Of a DNA stretch of 64,000 nt, positions 32,706 to 42,154 are shown one piece after another (position 1 is the stretch's first letter; every line of letters starts with the position of its first letter). The position numbers and the translations under genes were made by a program. The DNA is from Enterococcus sp. HY326 (GTDB lineage Bacteria > Bacillota > Bacilli > Lactobacillales > Enterococcaceae): assembly GCF_026157065.1 (NCBI RefSeq), contig NZ_JANLGQ010000002.1:248001-312000 (forward strand), in the 5' to 3' direction. The notes under the pieces are model-generated. The model saw nothing but the letters and a program-made list of their open reading frames with translations, had not been told where the DNA came from and made no database searches.

Positions 32706-33662
32706 TTAGTTTTGTGACCAAGTCGTTTGCATCTGGTCTAAGATGTCAATCACATCTCGTGTAAGAAAGAGCGAGCGATTCGGCTTGTTGCCTTCAATAA
32801 AGTCCACCATGTTGCTTATTTCATAATTCATAGCCATTTGCGAACTACCGGCTTCAATAAATTCTTTGCCGCCATCATTAAAGAAAATTTCCGCTTGATC
32901 TGCCCGGGGATAATCCGCCACTGTAATGTAGCCATTCTCTCCGGCGATAATGCCGATTTTGGGCATTTTTGCTTGGAAGGTCAAGGTAATGCTGGCCATC
33001 TCATCCAGCTGATTGCGCAAAATTGTTACCGATTGCTCATCGACACCAGTGGGAAAAGGAACCATTGAAGATGCAATAACTTTTGGTTGTGCTGAAAGGA
33101 AATAGCGGGCAAAAGAAACAGCATAGGTGCCGATATCTAAAAGGGCACCACCAGCTAAATCGGGATTAAAAAAACGATTGGTCGGGTCGGGCTCTTTATA
33201 ACTGCCAAAGGGTGCTTGAATCATTTTAATTTTGCCAAGGCGACCAGCATCGATGATACTCTTTAAGCGTTCAAAGAGCGGCATATTAAAAATTGTCATC
33301 GCCTCGGCCAAAACTAATTGTTTTTCCTCCGCTAAAGCCATCGCTTCAGTCAATTCACGGCTATTCATGGTAATCGCCTTTTCACATAAAATATGTTTGC
33401 CGGCTGCTAAACCTTGTAAGATATGGTCAATGTGCTGTTTGTTTGGCACCGCCACATAAATAATGTCGATATCAGGATTGCTCAGCATGTCTTGATAGCT
33501 GCCATAGGCCTGTTCAATGCCAAATTCAGCTGCAAAGGCCTGCGCCTTTTCTAAAGAGCGGGATGCAACTGCAACCAGCCGACTATTTTCCTGTTGAAAG
33601 TCCGTTGCAAAATCTCGGGCAATGCCTCCTAAGCCAACAATACCCCATTGATAAGTTTTCAC
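32706..33662 (-). CDS. Gfo/Idh/MocA-family oxidoreductase
   Basis: The product is a 318-residue NAD(P)-dependent dehydrogenase. An N-terminal Rossmann fold (GIVGLGGIARDFA; about 1-120) contains the family's CEKAITMN segment with the catalytic-type EK pair. A C-terminal alpha/beta substrate domain (GGALLDIGTYAVSFA) follows. These enzymes oxidise sugars, inositols or trans-dihydrodiols; the substrate here is not evident. The gene is single, facing away from the cell-wall cluster. Its ribosome site on the minus strand is GAGGTGGCG. Confidence 0.9.
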   Translation of the reverse strand: MKTYQWGIVGLGGIARDFATDFQQENSRLVAVASRSLEKAQAFAAEFGIEQAYGSYQDMLSNPDIDIIYVAVPNKQHIDHILQGLAAGKHILCEKAITMNSRELTEAMALAEEKQLVLAEAMTIFNMPLFERLKSIIDAGRLGKIKMIQAPFGSYKEPDPTNRFFNPDLAGGALLDIGTYAVSFARYFLSAQPKVIASSMVPFPTGVDEQSVTILRNQLDEMASITLTFQAKMPKIGIIAGENGYITVADYPRADQAEIFFNDGGKEFIEAGSSQMAMNYEISNMVDFIEGNKPNRSLFLTRDVIDILDQMQTTWSQN

Positions 33663-33872
33663 GATACGCCACCTCAGATTCTTTATTTTGATAGATTTCA
33701 GATAAAGTAGCTTGTTTATCCGTCAGTCTCAGTATAGCAATTTTTAAGAGTTAAAAAAACAATAAGCCTGTAGGATTTTTTGGCAATATTATGTTTTTTC
33801 GTTAAAAATCGCTATAATAATAATGAGACCCACTGGGGAAAAAGAATTTCATTTCGTTTGGAGGGAAAAGCT

Positions 33873-34406
33873 ATGCATCAAGTTTATGTCAGAATTGTCT
33901 TAAGTACAATTTTAGAGGAGTTTGAATCAGAGGTTCAGTTTTATACTGAACAATTAGCTATCACAGAAAAGAATTGGTTGGACTGGAAGGAAGGGCAGGT
34001 GAATTTATCGGCTGAAAACCTACAGAAGATTAAAAATTTATTCACTGATTACGAGTGGCTCGTTTTACAAAAGGTCCTGCGGCAAACAATTTTATTTCCT
34101 GAAAAACGTAACACCGCTGTTCAGGAATATCGCCATATCAAAACGGCAATTGCTAAAAAATGGTTGGCGGGGGATTTAGCCGAAGTCGAATTAATTGCGC
34201 CTGCCAAAGAAAGCCCCAAGGTAAATCCTTTCATTAATATCCGCGTTACGGTAAAATACGGCGAATGGGGCTATGATGATATTTTAAGTTTCCGTTTACC
34301 TTCGATGATTCAACAACAAATTGAAAAAGCCGAAGTACCTTTACTGGATTGGGTGAATGAAAATCTAGTGGAAACCTATACGAAAGATGATGAGGCAGTT
34401 AGTTGA
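33873..34406 (+). CDS. Hypothetical protein, first gene of the cell-wall hydrolase cluster
   Basis: The product is 177 residues, soluble by composition, with no signal peptide and no domain recognised. The N-terminal half (about 1-90) is helical and resembles a small DNA-binding-like fold (LDWKEGQVNLSAENLQKIKNLF), but this is weak. The second half contains a beta-like stretch (NPFINIRVTVKYGEWGYDDIL). The start at 33873 is set by GGAGGG nine bases upstream; longer frames lack a site. The stop overlaps the TTG start of the carboxypeptidase gene, suggesting coupled expression. Confidence 0.7.
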   Translation: MHQVYVRIVLSTILEEFESEVQFYTEQLAITEKNWLDWKEGQVNLSAENLQKIKNLFTDYEWLVLQKVLRQTILFPEKRNTAVQEYRHIKTAIAKKWLAGDLAEVELIAPAKESPKVNPFINIRVTVKYGEWGYDDILSFRLPSMIQQQIEKAEVPLLDWVNENLVETYTKDDEAVS

Positions 34407-35206
34407 AGAAACTGAGTAAGAAACGTTTTGTTTTTGGATTTATTTTTTTAGGAGCGTTTATCGGCGCCCTTTTTCTAGGGTCGCAAATTTTTCTCTGGAC
34501 CCAGGGCACGACGATTGTTGCCAATCAGCAACGCACAGCCACCAGTGATTCTACAACCACTTCCACCAGCGAGACACCATCAGCTAGTGATTTACCGGCT
34601 GTTTCGCCAACGGATTGGGATTTAGTTTTAGTTGGTCCTAATAATCAAATAATTGAAGAAGTAGCGGCCGATCAGCTGACAGCCATCTCAGGCTCTGAAG
34701 AGGTGGATAGCCGCATTGTCGATGCCTACAACCAATTGGCAAGTGCTGCTGAGGCTGCCGGTTATCCGTTAGTGGTTGTGTCCGCTTTTCGTTCTGTTGC
34801 TGATCAGCAACAGGTTTACGATGCTTCGGTGAATCGACGGATGAGTGAAGAAAATATTTCTTATGAACAGGCCGTTGAAGAAACGAATGTTCAAGTCACC
34901 CAGCCAGGTTATAGCGAGCATCATACTGGTCTGGCAATCGATGTAGTTGACAGCGATTGGTATAATAATTATTCTAATTATGCTAGCGATATGTTGGATC
35001 CGCTTTTTGGGGAACAACCGGCTGCTCAATGGCTAGCCGCTAATTGTGCACAATACGGTTTTATTATCCGCTATCCTGAAGGTCGGGAGGATATTACCGG
35101 TATTACTTATGAGCCGTGGCATCTGCGTTATGTTGGTGTGGACTCAGCCGAGTATATCACTAGTCACAATTTAACCTTGGAAGAATATTTAGCTTTATTT
35201 AATTAA
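34403..35206 (+). CDS. D-alanyl-D-alanine carboxypeptidase (VanY/M15B family)
   Basis: The product is a 267-residue membrane-anchored peptidoglycan carboxypeptidase. A single N-terminal anchor (about 9-32) and a Thr/Ser-rich linker (about 42-68) lead to the catalytic domain. Zinc and catalytic residues are visible: SAFR (R130), S171-EHHTGLAID (H173, D180) and E237-PWH240. The enzyme trims the terminal D-Ala of stem peptides outside the cell. Translation probably starts at TTG 34403, overlapping the upstream stop (TTGA). No van regulators or ligases are nearby, so this is housekeeping rather than glycopeptide resistance. Confidence 0.92.
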   Translation: MKKLSKKRFVFGFIFLGAFIGALFLGSQIFLWTQGTTIVANQQRTATSDSTTTSTSETPSASDLPAVSPTDWDLVLVGPNNQIIEEVAADQLTAISGSEEVDSRIVDAYNQLASAAEAAGYPLVVVSAFRSVADQQQVYDASVNRRMSEENISYEQAVEETNVQVTQPGYSEHHTGLAIDVVDSDWYNNYSNYASDMLDPLFGEQPAAQWLAANCAQYGFIIRYPEGREDITGITYEPWHLRYVGVDSAEYITSHNLTLEEYLALFN

Positions 35207-35220
35207 GGAACGGAGAATTT

Positions 35221-35844
35221 ATGGCAAGAAAAGTCCGCAGGTCGGGACAAAATCTGACGCTTGAAAAAATCATTATGACTATTTTTTTACTGTCCGTGGT
35301 AGGGTCTGCTTTTTTGTATTCGATTTTTTCTTTGGCCACCGCAGCGCCAGAAACGGTTAGTGAAGATCCGGTGGAAGTCAGTCATACTGAGTTTATAAAT
35401 ACTTTAGTACCGCACGCCCAAGAACTACACAATCAATATGGCATTTTACCCAGCATTATTTTGGGACAAGCGATTTTAGAATCCGATTGGGGTCAAAGCT
35501 CTTTAGCGAGCGAGTATCATAATCTTTTTGGTATCAAAGCATCAGAAGGGGAATCCTCAGTCACATTGGAGACAATGGAATTTGTTAATGAAGAGTGGAT
35601 TACTATTCAAGGGGATTTTCGTGTCTATAACGATTGGAATGAATCCCTTGACGACCACACGCAATTATTTGTGAACGGCGTTTCTTGGAATCCAAGTTTG
35701 TACGCTGAAGTCTTAGCAGCTCAAACTTACCAAGAAGCCGCTGCTGCCTTACAGACAGCAGGGTACGCAACGGATCCTGATTATGCTGCAAAAATTATTG
35801 CAGTGATTGAAGAAAACCAATTAAGTCAGTATGATGAAATTTAA
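35221..35844 (+). CDS. Glucosaminidase (GH73) with N-terminal membrane anchor
   Basis: The product is a 207-residue endo-beta-N-acetylglucosaminidase-type autolysin. A hydrophobic anchor (about 15-40) is followed by the GH73 domain. The catalytic Glu is E87 in GQAILESDWG, and LFGIKAS and FRVYNDWNESLDDH are typical of the family. No LysM or SH3b binding domain is present, so it probably works close to the membrane. It lies 14 bp after the carboxypeptidase gene in the same operon, with AAGGAACGGAG before the ATG. The two hydrolases would act on the same peptidoglycan. Confidence 0.92.
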   Translation: MARKVRRSGQNLTLEKIIMTIFLLSVVGSAFLYSIFSLATAAPETVSEDPVEVSHTEFINTLVPHAQELHNQYGILPSIILGQAILESDWGQSSLASEYHNLFGIKASEGESSVTLETMEFVNEEWITIQGDFRVYNDWNESLDDHTQLFVNGVSWNPSLYAEVLAAQTYQEAAAALQTAGYATDPDYAAKIIAVIEENQLSQYDEI

Positions 35845-35864
35845 AATTGAAAGGAAGTGGCAGC

Positions 35865-36548
35865 ATGGACAAGAAAAAAGTTCCTGAAATTATGACAGAA
35901 CTAAAACAAGATTTGGTGCGAGTCCCTGAAGTGATTCGTGAAGCCAGCGGCATTTTAATTTTTGGGAAAAAAATTAAATCGATTATTTTTACGACAGACA
36001 TCGCTATTATCCGCAATACAGATGCCAATGCAGTCATTGCTGTCTATCCTTTTACGCCTCATCCGGCAATTACCAAAAGTATTATTGAGGCAGCCGATAT
36101 TCCTGTTTTCTCTGGAGTTGGCGGGGGGACTACACAAGGTACTCGCAGTATGTACATGAGTATGTTTGCTGAAGCGCAGGGCTCATTAGGCGTGGTTTTA
36201 AACGGCCCAACGCCTTTAGATACGGTTATCGAAGTTTGTAAAGTTGTAGATATTCCCGTTATTGCGACGGTGACCTCAATTTATACCGAAATTGAAGAAA
36301 AATTGAAGGCCGGCGTCACAATTATCAATATTAGTGCCGGTAAAGAGACAGCAGAAACAGTCGCTCACTTCCGAAAAAAATATCCGGAGCTGCCAATTAT
36401 TGCAACCGGTGGACCTAATGATGAAAATATTTTAGAAACAATTCGTGCGGGTGCAAATGCGATTACTTATACGCCACCATCAAGCGGAGACCTCTTTAGC
36501 TATAAGATGGAAAAGTACCGCAAACAGGAGAAAGAAAATTTAAAATGA
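35865..36548 (+). CDS. Putative TIM-barrel protein of unknown function
   Basis: The product is 227 residues. The repeated beta-alpha units and glycine-rich turns (VFSGVGGGTTQGT, IIATGGPNDENIL, AITYTPPSS) suggest a phosphate-binding TIM barrel. Related lactobacillal proteins are usually labelled simply as hydrolases, and I cannot name a reaction. The start at 35865 follows GAAAGGAAGTGG. It is 20 bp after the glucosaminidase gene and is the last gene before a terminator, so it is probably co-transcribed with the wall hydrolases, though a functional link is unproven. Confidence 0.75.
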   Translation: MDKKKVPEIMTELKQDLVRVPEVIREASGILIFGKKIKSIIFTTDIAIIRNTDANAVIAVYPFTPHPAITKSIIEAADIPVFSGVGGGTTQGTRSMYMSMFAEAQGSLGVVLNGPTPLDTVIEVCKVVDIPVIATVTSIYTEIEEKLKAGVTIINISAGKETAETVAHFRKKYPELPIIATGGPNDENILETIRAGANAITYTPPSSGDLFSYKMEKYRKQEKENLK

Positions 36549-36557
36549 AAAAATGCT

Positions 36558-36587
36558 AAAAAGGCAAGAAAATTTCTTGCTTTTTTT
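36558..36587 (+). terminator. Intrinsic terminator
   Basis: GCAAGAA-AAT-TTCTTGC is followed by seven T. It ends the cell-wall cluster just before the guanine riboswitch. Confidence 0.88.
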
Positions 36588-36629
36588 GTTATATAATTTC
36601 ATAATAGCTTTTATTCAAAACTAAATCAC

Positions 36630-36696
36630 TGCTTGTATATCGTCAAAATCTGGTTGACAGTCTCTACCTGGTGCCGTAAACACCGGACTATAAGCA
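36630..36696 (+). promoter_or_regulatory. Guanine (purine) riboswitch aptamer
   Basis: P1 pairs TGCTTGTA (36630-36637) with TATAAGCA (36689-36696). P2 is GTCAA..TTGAC and P3 is GGTG..CACC, each with a 7-base loop. The conserved core TCTACC and the loop CCGTAAA are present. The specificity base in GGACTATA is C (36688), which selects guanine or hypoxanthine rather than adenine. It controls xpt-pbuX. Confidence 0.95.
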
Positions 36697-36758
36697 AAAA
36701 AAGGACGGTCCACGCTTTTTTTGCTTACTTTAAGAAGTAGCAGAGCGGGGCCTTTTTT
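36692..36758 (+). terminator. Riboswitch expression platform (terminator with competing antiterminator)
   Basis: GGTCC(A)CGCT, with inner GCTTACTT, pairs with AAGTAGC..AGCGGGGCC, followed by six T (36753-36758). The 3' strand of P1 runs into AAGCAAAAAAA (36692-36702), which is exactly complementary to TTTTTTTGCTT (36716-36726) inside the terminator's 5' arm. Without guanine the antiterminator can form; with guanine P1 is held and transcription stops. Confidence 0.9.
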
Positions 36759-36812
36759 GTAATTATTTTGATTTAGTAAATTTTAACGAGAAAATTTCCA
36801 AGGAGGAAAAAA

Positions 36813-37394
36813 GTGGAAGAGCTAGTATCGAGAATCAAAAAAGATGGCTTAGTTTTAAATCAAGATGTGTTGAAGGTGGATAGCTTTTTAACTCACCAAG
36901 TCGATGCCAATTTGATGGCGGCGATTGGCGGTGTTTTTGCGGATGCTTTTAAAGGTCAGCAGATTACCAAAGTGGTGACCATCGAGGCCTCTGGGATTAC
37001 CCCAGCTATTTTTACCGCGCAAAAATTGCAGGTGCCAATGATTTATGCCCGCAAAGCAAAAAGCTTAACGATGAATGAAGAGCTATTGACTGCTGAAGTC
37101 TACTCCTTTACTAAGCAGGTCACCAGCACGGTTTCGATTTCAAAAAAATTTTTAAATGAAACAGATAAGGTCTTAATCATTGATGACTTCTTAGCCAATG
37201 GTCAAGCGGCTAAAGGCTTGATTGAATTGTGCCAGCAAGCCGGAGCAGAGGTTGTCGGCATCGGCATCGTAATTGAAAAATCCTTCCAAGGCGGCCGCCA
37301 GCTGATTGAAGATATGGGTTTGCCAGTAGTTAGTTTAGCGAGAATCAGCGGCTTTAAAGATGGCACAGTAGAATTCCTAGAAGGAGATGCTTAA
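36813..37394 (+). CDS. xpt: Xanthine phosphoribosyltransferase
   Basis: The product is a 193-residue cytoplasmic salvage enzyme converting xanthine and PRPP to XMP. The PRPP-binding loop [13 protein letters not shown] and the N-terminal [12 protein letters not shown] are typical of the bacillar Xpt group, and the length equals that of the Bacillus enzyme to within one residue. Translation starts at GTG 36813 after AAGGAGG. The gene lies directly behind the guanine riboswitch and is adjacent to pbuX, so both are expected to be off when guanine is plentiful. Confidence 0.96.
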   Translation: MEELVSRIKKDGLVLNQDVLKVDSFLTHQVDANLMAAIGGVFADAFKGQQITKVVTIEASGITPAIFTAQKLQVPMIYARKAKSLTMNEELLTAEVYSFTKQVTSTVSISKKFLNETDKVLIIDDFLANGQAAKGLIELCQQAGAEVVGIGIVIEKSFQGGRQLIEDMGLPVVSLARISGFKDGTVEFLEGDA

Positions 37395-37397
37395 TTG

Positions 37398-38699
37398 ATG
37401 GAAAGACAAAATGGAAAAGCAGCGGTTTTAGGGTTACAGCATTTATTGGCGATGTATGCCGGAGCTGTTGCAGTTCCTTTATTAATCGGCCAAGGCTTAG
37501 GTTTTAATCAAGAGCAGATGACTTATCTAATTTCAATTGATATTTTTATGTGTGGCGTGGCGACCTTATTGCAATTAACAGTCACTAAATTTTTCGGGAT
37601 TGGTCTGCCGGTTGTTTTAGGCTGTGCCATTCAAGCAGTTGCACCATTGATTATTATCGGTAGCCAAAAGGGTATTGGTGCGATGTATGGGGCAATAATT
37701 GTTGCGGGTATTTTTGTAGTGTTGATTGCCGGTGTTTTTTCTAAGGTGAAAAAACTATTTCCGCCGATTGTCACCGGGACAGTCATTACGACAATTGGCT
37801 TGACTTTAATTCCCGTTGCCATTGAAAAAATGGGTGGCGGTAGCGCAACAGCAGCAAATTTTGGTGACCCAAGCTTTTTGGCTTTAGCATTTATTACAAT
37901 TTTATTGATTATATTGTTGCAGATTTTTGCAAAAGGCTTTTTACGTTCGATTGCCGTTTTAGTTGGTTTAGTTGGCGGAACGGTCATTGCGATTCTCATG
38001 GGTCTGGTGGATTTTAGCGCCATTGGCGAAGCACCGGTCTTCCATTTGCCGCAGCCCTTTTATTTTGGCATGCCGACCTTTGATATTTGGTCTATTTTAT
38101 TGATGATTATCATTTCAATTGTCAGCATGGTTGAATCTACTGGAGTTTATTTTGCCTTAGGGGATATCACTGGCAAAAAAATCGGTGAAACTGAATTAAA
38201 AAAAGGTTATCGGGCAGAGGGATTAGCTGTAATCCTTGGTGGTATCTTCAATACTTTTCCTTATACGGGTTTTTCTCAAAACGTTGGTTTAGTTCAGCTG
38301 TCAGGTATTAAAACCAAAAAACCAATTTATTTTTCGGCTATCTTTTTAATTATTCTCGGCCTATTTCCGAAAATCGGTGCCTTGGCCCAAATCATTCCTG
38401 ATCCAGTTTTAGGCGGTGGCATGCTGGTGATGTTCGGGATGGTTGCTGTTCAAGGGATGCGGATGCTATCAAAAATTAATTTTGCCAACGATAAAAATCT
38501 ATTGATTATCGCTGTGTCTCTTGGCTTTGGCTTGGGCTTCAATGTGATGCCGCAAATTTTTGTCCAATTGCCGGAAACAGTCCAAATGTTTGCTGGTAAC
38601 GGTATTGTGATGTCAAGTTTTGCTGCAATCATTTTAAATTTGATATTTAATGGCGTGCAAGATGAAGCGCCGGATTTCAGTGAAACTAGTCACGTTTAA
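37398..38699 (+). CDS. pbuX: Xanthine permease
   Basis: The product is a 433-residue NCS2-family membrane transporter with about 12-14 hydrophobic segments. GLQHLLAMYAGAVAVPLLIG at the N-terminus and the MVESTGVYFALGDITG and NTFPYTGFSQNVGLVQLSG regions are the NCS2 signatures. It imports xanthine for Xpt. The start at 37398 (ATG) comes three bases after the xpt stop, with AGGAGA inside the end of xpt. A TTG at 37395 is an alternative. It shares the riboswitch-controlled transcript with xpt. Confidence 0.95.
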   Translation: MERQNGKAAVLGLQHLLAMYAGAVAVPLLIGQGLGFNQEQMTYLISIDIFMCGVATLLQLTVTKFFGIGLPVVLGCAIQAVAPLIIIGSQKGIGAMYGAIIVAGIFVVLIAGVFSKVKKLFPPIVTGTVITTIGLTLIPVAIEKMGGGSATAANFGDPSFLALAFITILLIILLQIFAKGFLRSIAVLVGLVGGTVIAILMGLVDFSAIGEAPVFHLPQPFYFGMPTFDIWSILLMIIISIVSMVESTGVYFALGDITGKKIGETELKKGYRAEGLAVILGGIFNTFPYTGFSQNVGLVQLSGIKTKKPIYFSAIFLIILGLFPKIGALAQIIPDPVLGGGMLVMFGMVAVQGMRMLSKINFANDKNLLIIAVSLGFGLGFNVMPQIFVQLPETVQMFAGNGIVMSSFAAIILNLIFNGVQDEAPDFSETSHV

Positions 38700-38712
38700 A
38701 TTTAATTTCGCT

Positions 38713-38745
38713 TCACCTTCTGACAGTTCAGAGGGTGATTTTTTT
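38713..38745 (+). terminator. Intrinsic terminator after pbuX
   Basis: TCACCTTCTGA pairs with TCAGAGGGTGA and is followed by seven T. Confidence 0.92.
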
Positions 38746-38779
38746 CTAAAAAAATTTTCCAACGAAAATTCATCGGAAA

Positions 38780-38856
38780 ATTTACGAACAATTTTTATTT
38801 TTATTTATAAAACATTCGATATTATTTTGACAAGCTAAATAGATTGTTGCTAGAAT
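38780..38856 (+). promoter_or_regulatory. purE promoter with a PurBox pair
   Basis: PurBox ATTTACGAACAAT (38780-38792) matches AWWWCCGAACWWT at 12 of 13 positions. An inverted second box, reading AATATCGAATGTT on the minus strand, lies at 38811-38823, so CGAA and TTCG are 26 bp apart. TTGACA (38827-38832) and TAGAAT (38851-38856) form the promoter. The first box is centred about 77 bp upstream of the predicted start, as at PurR-activated lactococcal promoters. Confidence 0.82.
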
Positions 38857-38886
38857 ATGGATGAATAAGTAAAGGGAGCGAAAAAC

Positions 38887-39375
38887 ATGACGCCACAAGT
38901 TGCAGTAATTATGGGTAGCACTTCAGATTGGGAAACCATGAAGCACGCCTGTGAAAGTCTCGAAGAATTAGCAATACCCTATGAAAAAAAAGTAGTTTCA
39001 GCCCATCGAACGCCAGATTTAATGTTTTCCTTTGCAGAAAATGCTCGTCAGCGAGGGATTAAGGTGATCATCGCTGGTGCTGGTGGAGCAGCTCATTTAC
39101 CGGGAATGGTCGCGGCAAAAACAACATTGCCAGTCATCGGCGTGCCGGTGCAATCCCGAACATTAAACGGCTTGGATTCTTTATTGTCAATTGTTCAAAT
39201 GCCCGGCGGTGTACCGGTAGCGACCACTGCCATCGGAAAAGCCGGTGCTACAAACGCCGGCTTGCTTGCAGCCCAAATGCTTTCCATGTATGATTTAGAT
39301 ATTGCTGAAAGAATCTCAGACAAACGCAAAAAAATGACAGCAGCAGTGCTGGAAAGTAGTGATCAACTTGGATAA
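38887..39375 (+). CDS. purE: N5-carboxyaminoimidazole ribonucleotide mutase
   Basis: The product is a 162-residue class I PurE that moves the carboxyl group of N5-CAIR to give [14 protein letters not shown] and SAHRTPDLM near the N-terminus, with [11 protein letters not shown] and GVPVQS, form the active-site motifs. It requires PurK, whose gene overlaps it by 17 bp. AAGGGAGCG precedes the ATG. It is first in purE-purK-purB, behind a PurBox-containing promoter. Confidence 0.97.
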   Translation: MTPQVAVIMGSTSDWETMKHACESLEELAIPYEKKVVSAHRTPDLMFSFAENARQRGIKVIIAGAGGAAHLPGMVAAKTTLPVIGVPVQSRTLNGLDSLLSIVQMPGGVPVATTAIGKAGATNAGLLAAQMLSMYDLDIAERISDKRKKMTAAVLESSDQLG

Positions 39376-40486
39376 AGCATTATTGCCCGGCGCCGTTATC
39401 GGAATTGTCGGTGGCGGCCAATTAGGCAGAATGATGGCGATCAGCGCCAAAGAAATGGGCTTTCGGGTTGGAGTGTTAGATCCGGTGGAAAATTGTCCGG
39501 CAGCGCAAGTGGCTGATTGGCAAATAAAAGCCGAATACAGTGACATCACAGCCCTTGAAAAATTGGCCAAACGCTCAGATGTCGTGACCTATGAATTTGA
39601 AAATGTCGATGTGGCTGCCCTAGTAGCCGTCGAAGAAATTGTTCCGCTACCTCAAGGAACAGACTTATTAGCAATCACCCAAGACCGTATTTTAGAAAAA
39701 ACTTTTTTAGAAGAAAATGATATTATCATTGCACCCCATGCGACGATTATCAATCCGTCAGATATTCTAGATGAAATTGATAGCATCGGTTACCCTTGTG
39801 TTTTGAAAACTACAAGAGGCGGTTATGATGGCAAAGGTCAGCACGTTATCTATAGCTCCAGCGACTTAGCTTCAGGCATGAATTTACTCCGTAAAGGAAC
39901 TTGTGTTTTAGAAGCATGGATTCCCTTTGAAAAAGAAATTTCCGTGATGGTAGCTGGTAACGGTGAAGACTATCAAGTTTTTCCAGTTGTTGAAAATATC
40001 CATCGCAACAATATTTTACATGAAACTATTGCACCGGCTCGCATCAATGATGAAATCACTGAAGAAGCTCAGCGGATTGCCAAAGTAATCGCCGAAGCCT
40101 TAGATTTATCGGGAGTTTTAGCAGTGGAAATGTTTTTAACAAAAAATGGCGGCATCTACGTTAATGAATTGGCGCCCCGGCCGCATAATTCGGGGCATTA
40201 TACAATTGAAGCTTGCAACGTCAGTCAGTTTGATATGCATATTCGCGGCATCTGCAATTGGCCGTTGCCTGAAGTCCAATTACTAGAGAGTGCCGTGATG
40301 GTCAATGTCTTAGGAGAAGCTTTGTTAGAAACCTACAATTTAATTTCGCAAAAACCTGCTTGGCAATTTCATTATTATGGCAAAGCCGAAGCAAAAAAGG
40401 GTCGCAAGATGGGACATATCACCATTTTAACGGACAATGTCGAAGAAACCTTGGAAGAGGTTTACCAAACAAAAATTTGGGATTAA
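39359..40486 (+). CDS. purK: N5-carboxyaminoimidazole ribonucleotide synthase
   Basis: The product is a 375-residue ATP-grasp enzyme carboxylating AIR with bicarbonate and ATP. The N-terminal [14 protein letters not shown], the ATP-grasp segment [14 protein letters not shown] and the [17 protein letters not shown] metal/ATP region are clear. Translation starts at GTG 39359 inside the end of purE, with GGAAAG just upstream, which implies translational coupling. The product goes directly to PurE. Confidence 0.97.
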   Translation: MINLDKALLPGAVIGIVGGGQLGRMMAISAKEMGFRVGVLDPVENCPAAQVADWQIKAEYSDITALEKLAKRSDVVTYEFENVDVAALVAVEEIVPLPQGTDLLAITQDRILEKTFLEENDIIIAPHATIINPSDILDEIDSIGYPCVLKTTRGGYDGKGQHVIYSSSDLASGMNLLRKGTCVLEAWIPFEKEISVMVAGNGEDYQVFPVVENIHRNNILHETIAPARINDEITEEAQRIAKVIAEALDLSGVLAVEMFLTKNGGIYVNELAPRPHNSGHYTIEACNVSQFDMHIRGICNWPLPEVQLLESAVMVNVLGEALLETYNLISQKPAWQFHYYGKAEAKKGRKMGHITILTDNVEETLEEVYQTKIWD

Positions 40487-40516
40487 TATTTTATTTATAA
40501 TAAAGGAGCAGACAAG

Positions 40517-41815
40517 ATGTTAGAGCGTTACACTCGCCCAGAAATGGGAGCAATTTGGACAGATCAAAATCGTTATCAAGCGTGGCTTGAGGTGGAAATT
40601 TTAGCAGATGAGGCGTGGGCTGAATTAGGTGAAATTCCCGTTGAGGATGTCAAAAAAATTCGTGAAAAAGCGACGTTTGATATTGAACGCATTTTAGAGA
40701 TTGAAGAAACTACCCGCCATGATGTGGTGGCCTTTACCCGGGCAGTTTCTGAAAGCCTTGGGGAAGAAAGTAAATGGGTTCACTATGGATTAACTAGTAC
40801 CGATGTGGTTGATACAGCTTATGGCTATTTGATGAAACAGGCCAATGACATTTTGCGACAAGATTTGAAAAATTTCACAGAAATTATCGGCGCAAAAGCC
40901 AAAGAACATAAATACACGGTGATGATGGGCCGGACTCATGGCGTCCATGCTGAACCAACGACTTTTGGTTTGAAATTAGCCCTGTGGTATTCTGAAATGA
41001 AACGCAATATTGAACGGTTTGAACATGCAGCCAAAGGGGTGGAAGCCGGCAAGATTTCTGGTGCCGTTGGGACTTTTGCAAACATTCCGCCTTTTGTCGA
41101 GGACTATGTGTGTACCCAATTAGGCATTCGCCCGCAGGATATTTCAACGCAAGTCTTACCAAGAGACTTGCACGCAGAATATTTTGCCGCTATGGCTTTA
41201 ATTGCAACGAGCATTGAAAAATTTGCCACGGAAATCCGCGGCCTTCAAAAATCAGAAACCCGCGAAGTCGAAGAATTTTTCGCCAAAGGACAAAAGGGCT
41301 CTTCTGCAATGCCCCACAAACGCAACCCAATTGGGTCAGAAAATATGGCGGGCTTAGCTCGTGTGATTCGTGGACATATGGTGACTGCCTATGAAAATGT
41401 TTCCCTTTGGCATGAACGAGATATCTCCCACTCGTCAGCGGAGCGGATTATCATTCCAGATACCACTATTTTATTGGATTATATGTTGAATCGTTTTGGC
41501 AATATTGTCAAAAATTTGACAGTCTTCCCGGAAAATATGCAGCGAAATATGCAGGCTACCTTTGGCCTGATTTACAGCCAACGGGTGATGCTAAAATTAA
41601 TTGACAGTGGCATGACTAGAGAAGAGGCCTATGATTTGGTTCAGCCGAAGACAGCCTTAGCTTGGGATAACCAAACTGACTTCCGACCGTTATTAGAAGA
41701 AGATGCTAAAATTATGGATGTTTTAACCAAGGCAGATTTAGATGACGCCTTTGATTATCATCATCATTTAAAAAATGTCGACGTGATTTTTGATCGGGTC
41801 GGTTTAGGAGCATAA
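40517..41815 (+). CDS. purB: Adenylosuccinate lyase
   Basis: The product is a 432-residue lyase of the fumarase/aspartase superfamily. It cleaves SAICAR to AICAR and adenylosuccinate to AMP, each time releasing fumarate. The superfamily signature [15 protein letters not shown] with its flexible-loop serines, and the TSTDVVDTA and [10 protein letters not shown] motifs, are present. AAGGAGC lies before the ATG, 30 bp after purK. It acts in both IMP and AMP synthesis. A strong terminator follows. Confidence 0.97.
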   Translation: MLERYTRPEMGAIWTDQNRYQAWLEVEILADEAWAELGEIPVEDVKKIREKATFDIERILEIEETTRHDVVAFTRAVSESLGEESKWVHYGLTSTDVVDTAYGYLMKQANDILRQDLKNFTEIIGAKAKEHKYTVMMGRTHGVHAEPTTFGLKLALWYSEMKRNIERFEHAAKGVEAGKISGAVGTFANIPPFVEDYVCTQLGIRPQDISTQVLPRDLHAEYFAAMALIATSIEKFATEIRGLQKSETREVEEFFAKGQKGSSAMPHKRNPIGSENMAGLARVIRGHMVTAYENVSLWHERDISHSSAERIIIPDTTILLDYMLNRFGNIVKNLTVFPENMQRNMQATFGLIYSQRVMLKLIDSGMTREEAYDLVQPKTALAWDNQTDFRPLLEEDAKIMDVLTKADLDDAFDYHHHLKNVDVIFDRVGLGA

Positions 41816-41859
41816 AAAAATTGCGCCTTCAGCTAGCTAGCTGAGGGCGCAATTTTTTT
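41816..41859. terminator. Bidirectional terminator after purB
   Basis: AAATTGCGCCTTCAGCTAGC pairs with GCTAGCTGAGGGCGCAATTT, flanked by A- and T-runs. It separates purB from the convergent LapA-domain gene. Confidence 0.93.
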
Positions 41860-42091
41860 ATTTACGGGCTTTAGCCGCAGTTTTAACATCCTTACGCTTC
41901 ATCAGCCAGCCAATCGCAATCCCTAAGATAAACAGGATTAAAATCAGTACTAAGAGGGGACAGCGGATGGAGAAGAAAATAAAATCAATGGTCACAGGCC
42001 TCCAGTTTTGAAAGGCAAAAACAATTACAAAAAGACTCACCACAATCCCAATAATGCGTTTAATGGTTAGAAATTTTTTGACACGTTCCAT
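41858..42091 (-). CDS. LapA-domain (DUF1049) membrane protein
   Basis: The product is 77 residues with two hydrophobic segments (about 12-30 and 42-62). The NWRPVTIDFIFFSIRCPLLVLILILFILG pattern is the LapA/DUF1049 domain. In Gram-positives its role is unknown. AAAGGTGG precedes the ATG on the minus strand. With the next minus-strand gene, it interrupts an otherwise continuous purine region. Confidence 0.82.
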   Translation of the reverse strand: MERVKKFLTIKRIIGIVVSLFVIVFAFQNWRPVTIDFIFFSIRCPLLVLILILFILGIAIGWLMKRKDVKTAAKARK

Positions 42092-42154
42092 TTTTACACC
42101 ACCTTTAAGAAAAGTTTAGCGGACTCTTTAGGAAGGCGCAATTTTTTTGATTAA

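Noticed and set aside
33780-33872. Longer N-terminus for the hypothetical protein at 33873.
   Set aside because: The in-frame extension has no ribosome site, whereas GGAGGG sits nine bases before the ATG at 33873.
34403-35206. Vancomycin-resistance vanY.
   Set aside because: No vanH/A/X/R/S genes are nearby; the gene lies with a wall glucosaminidase, so a housekeeping carboxypeptidase is the better reading.
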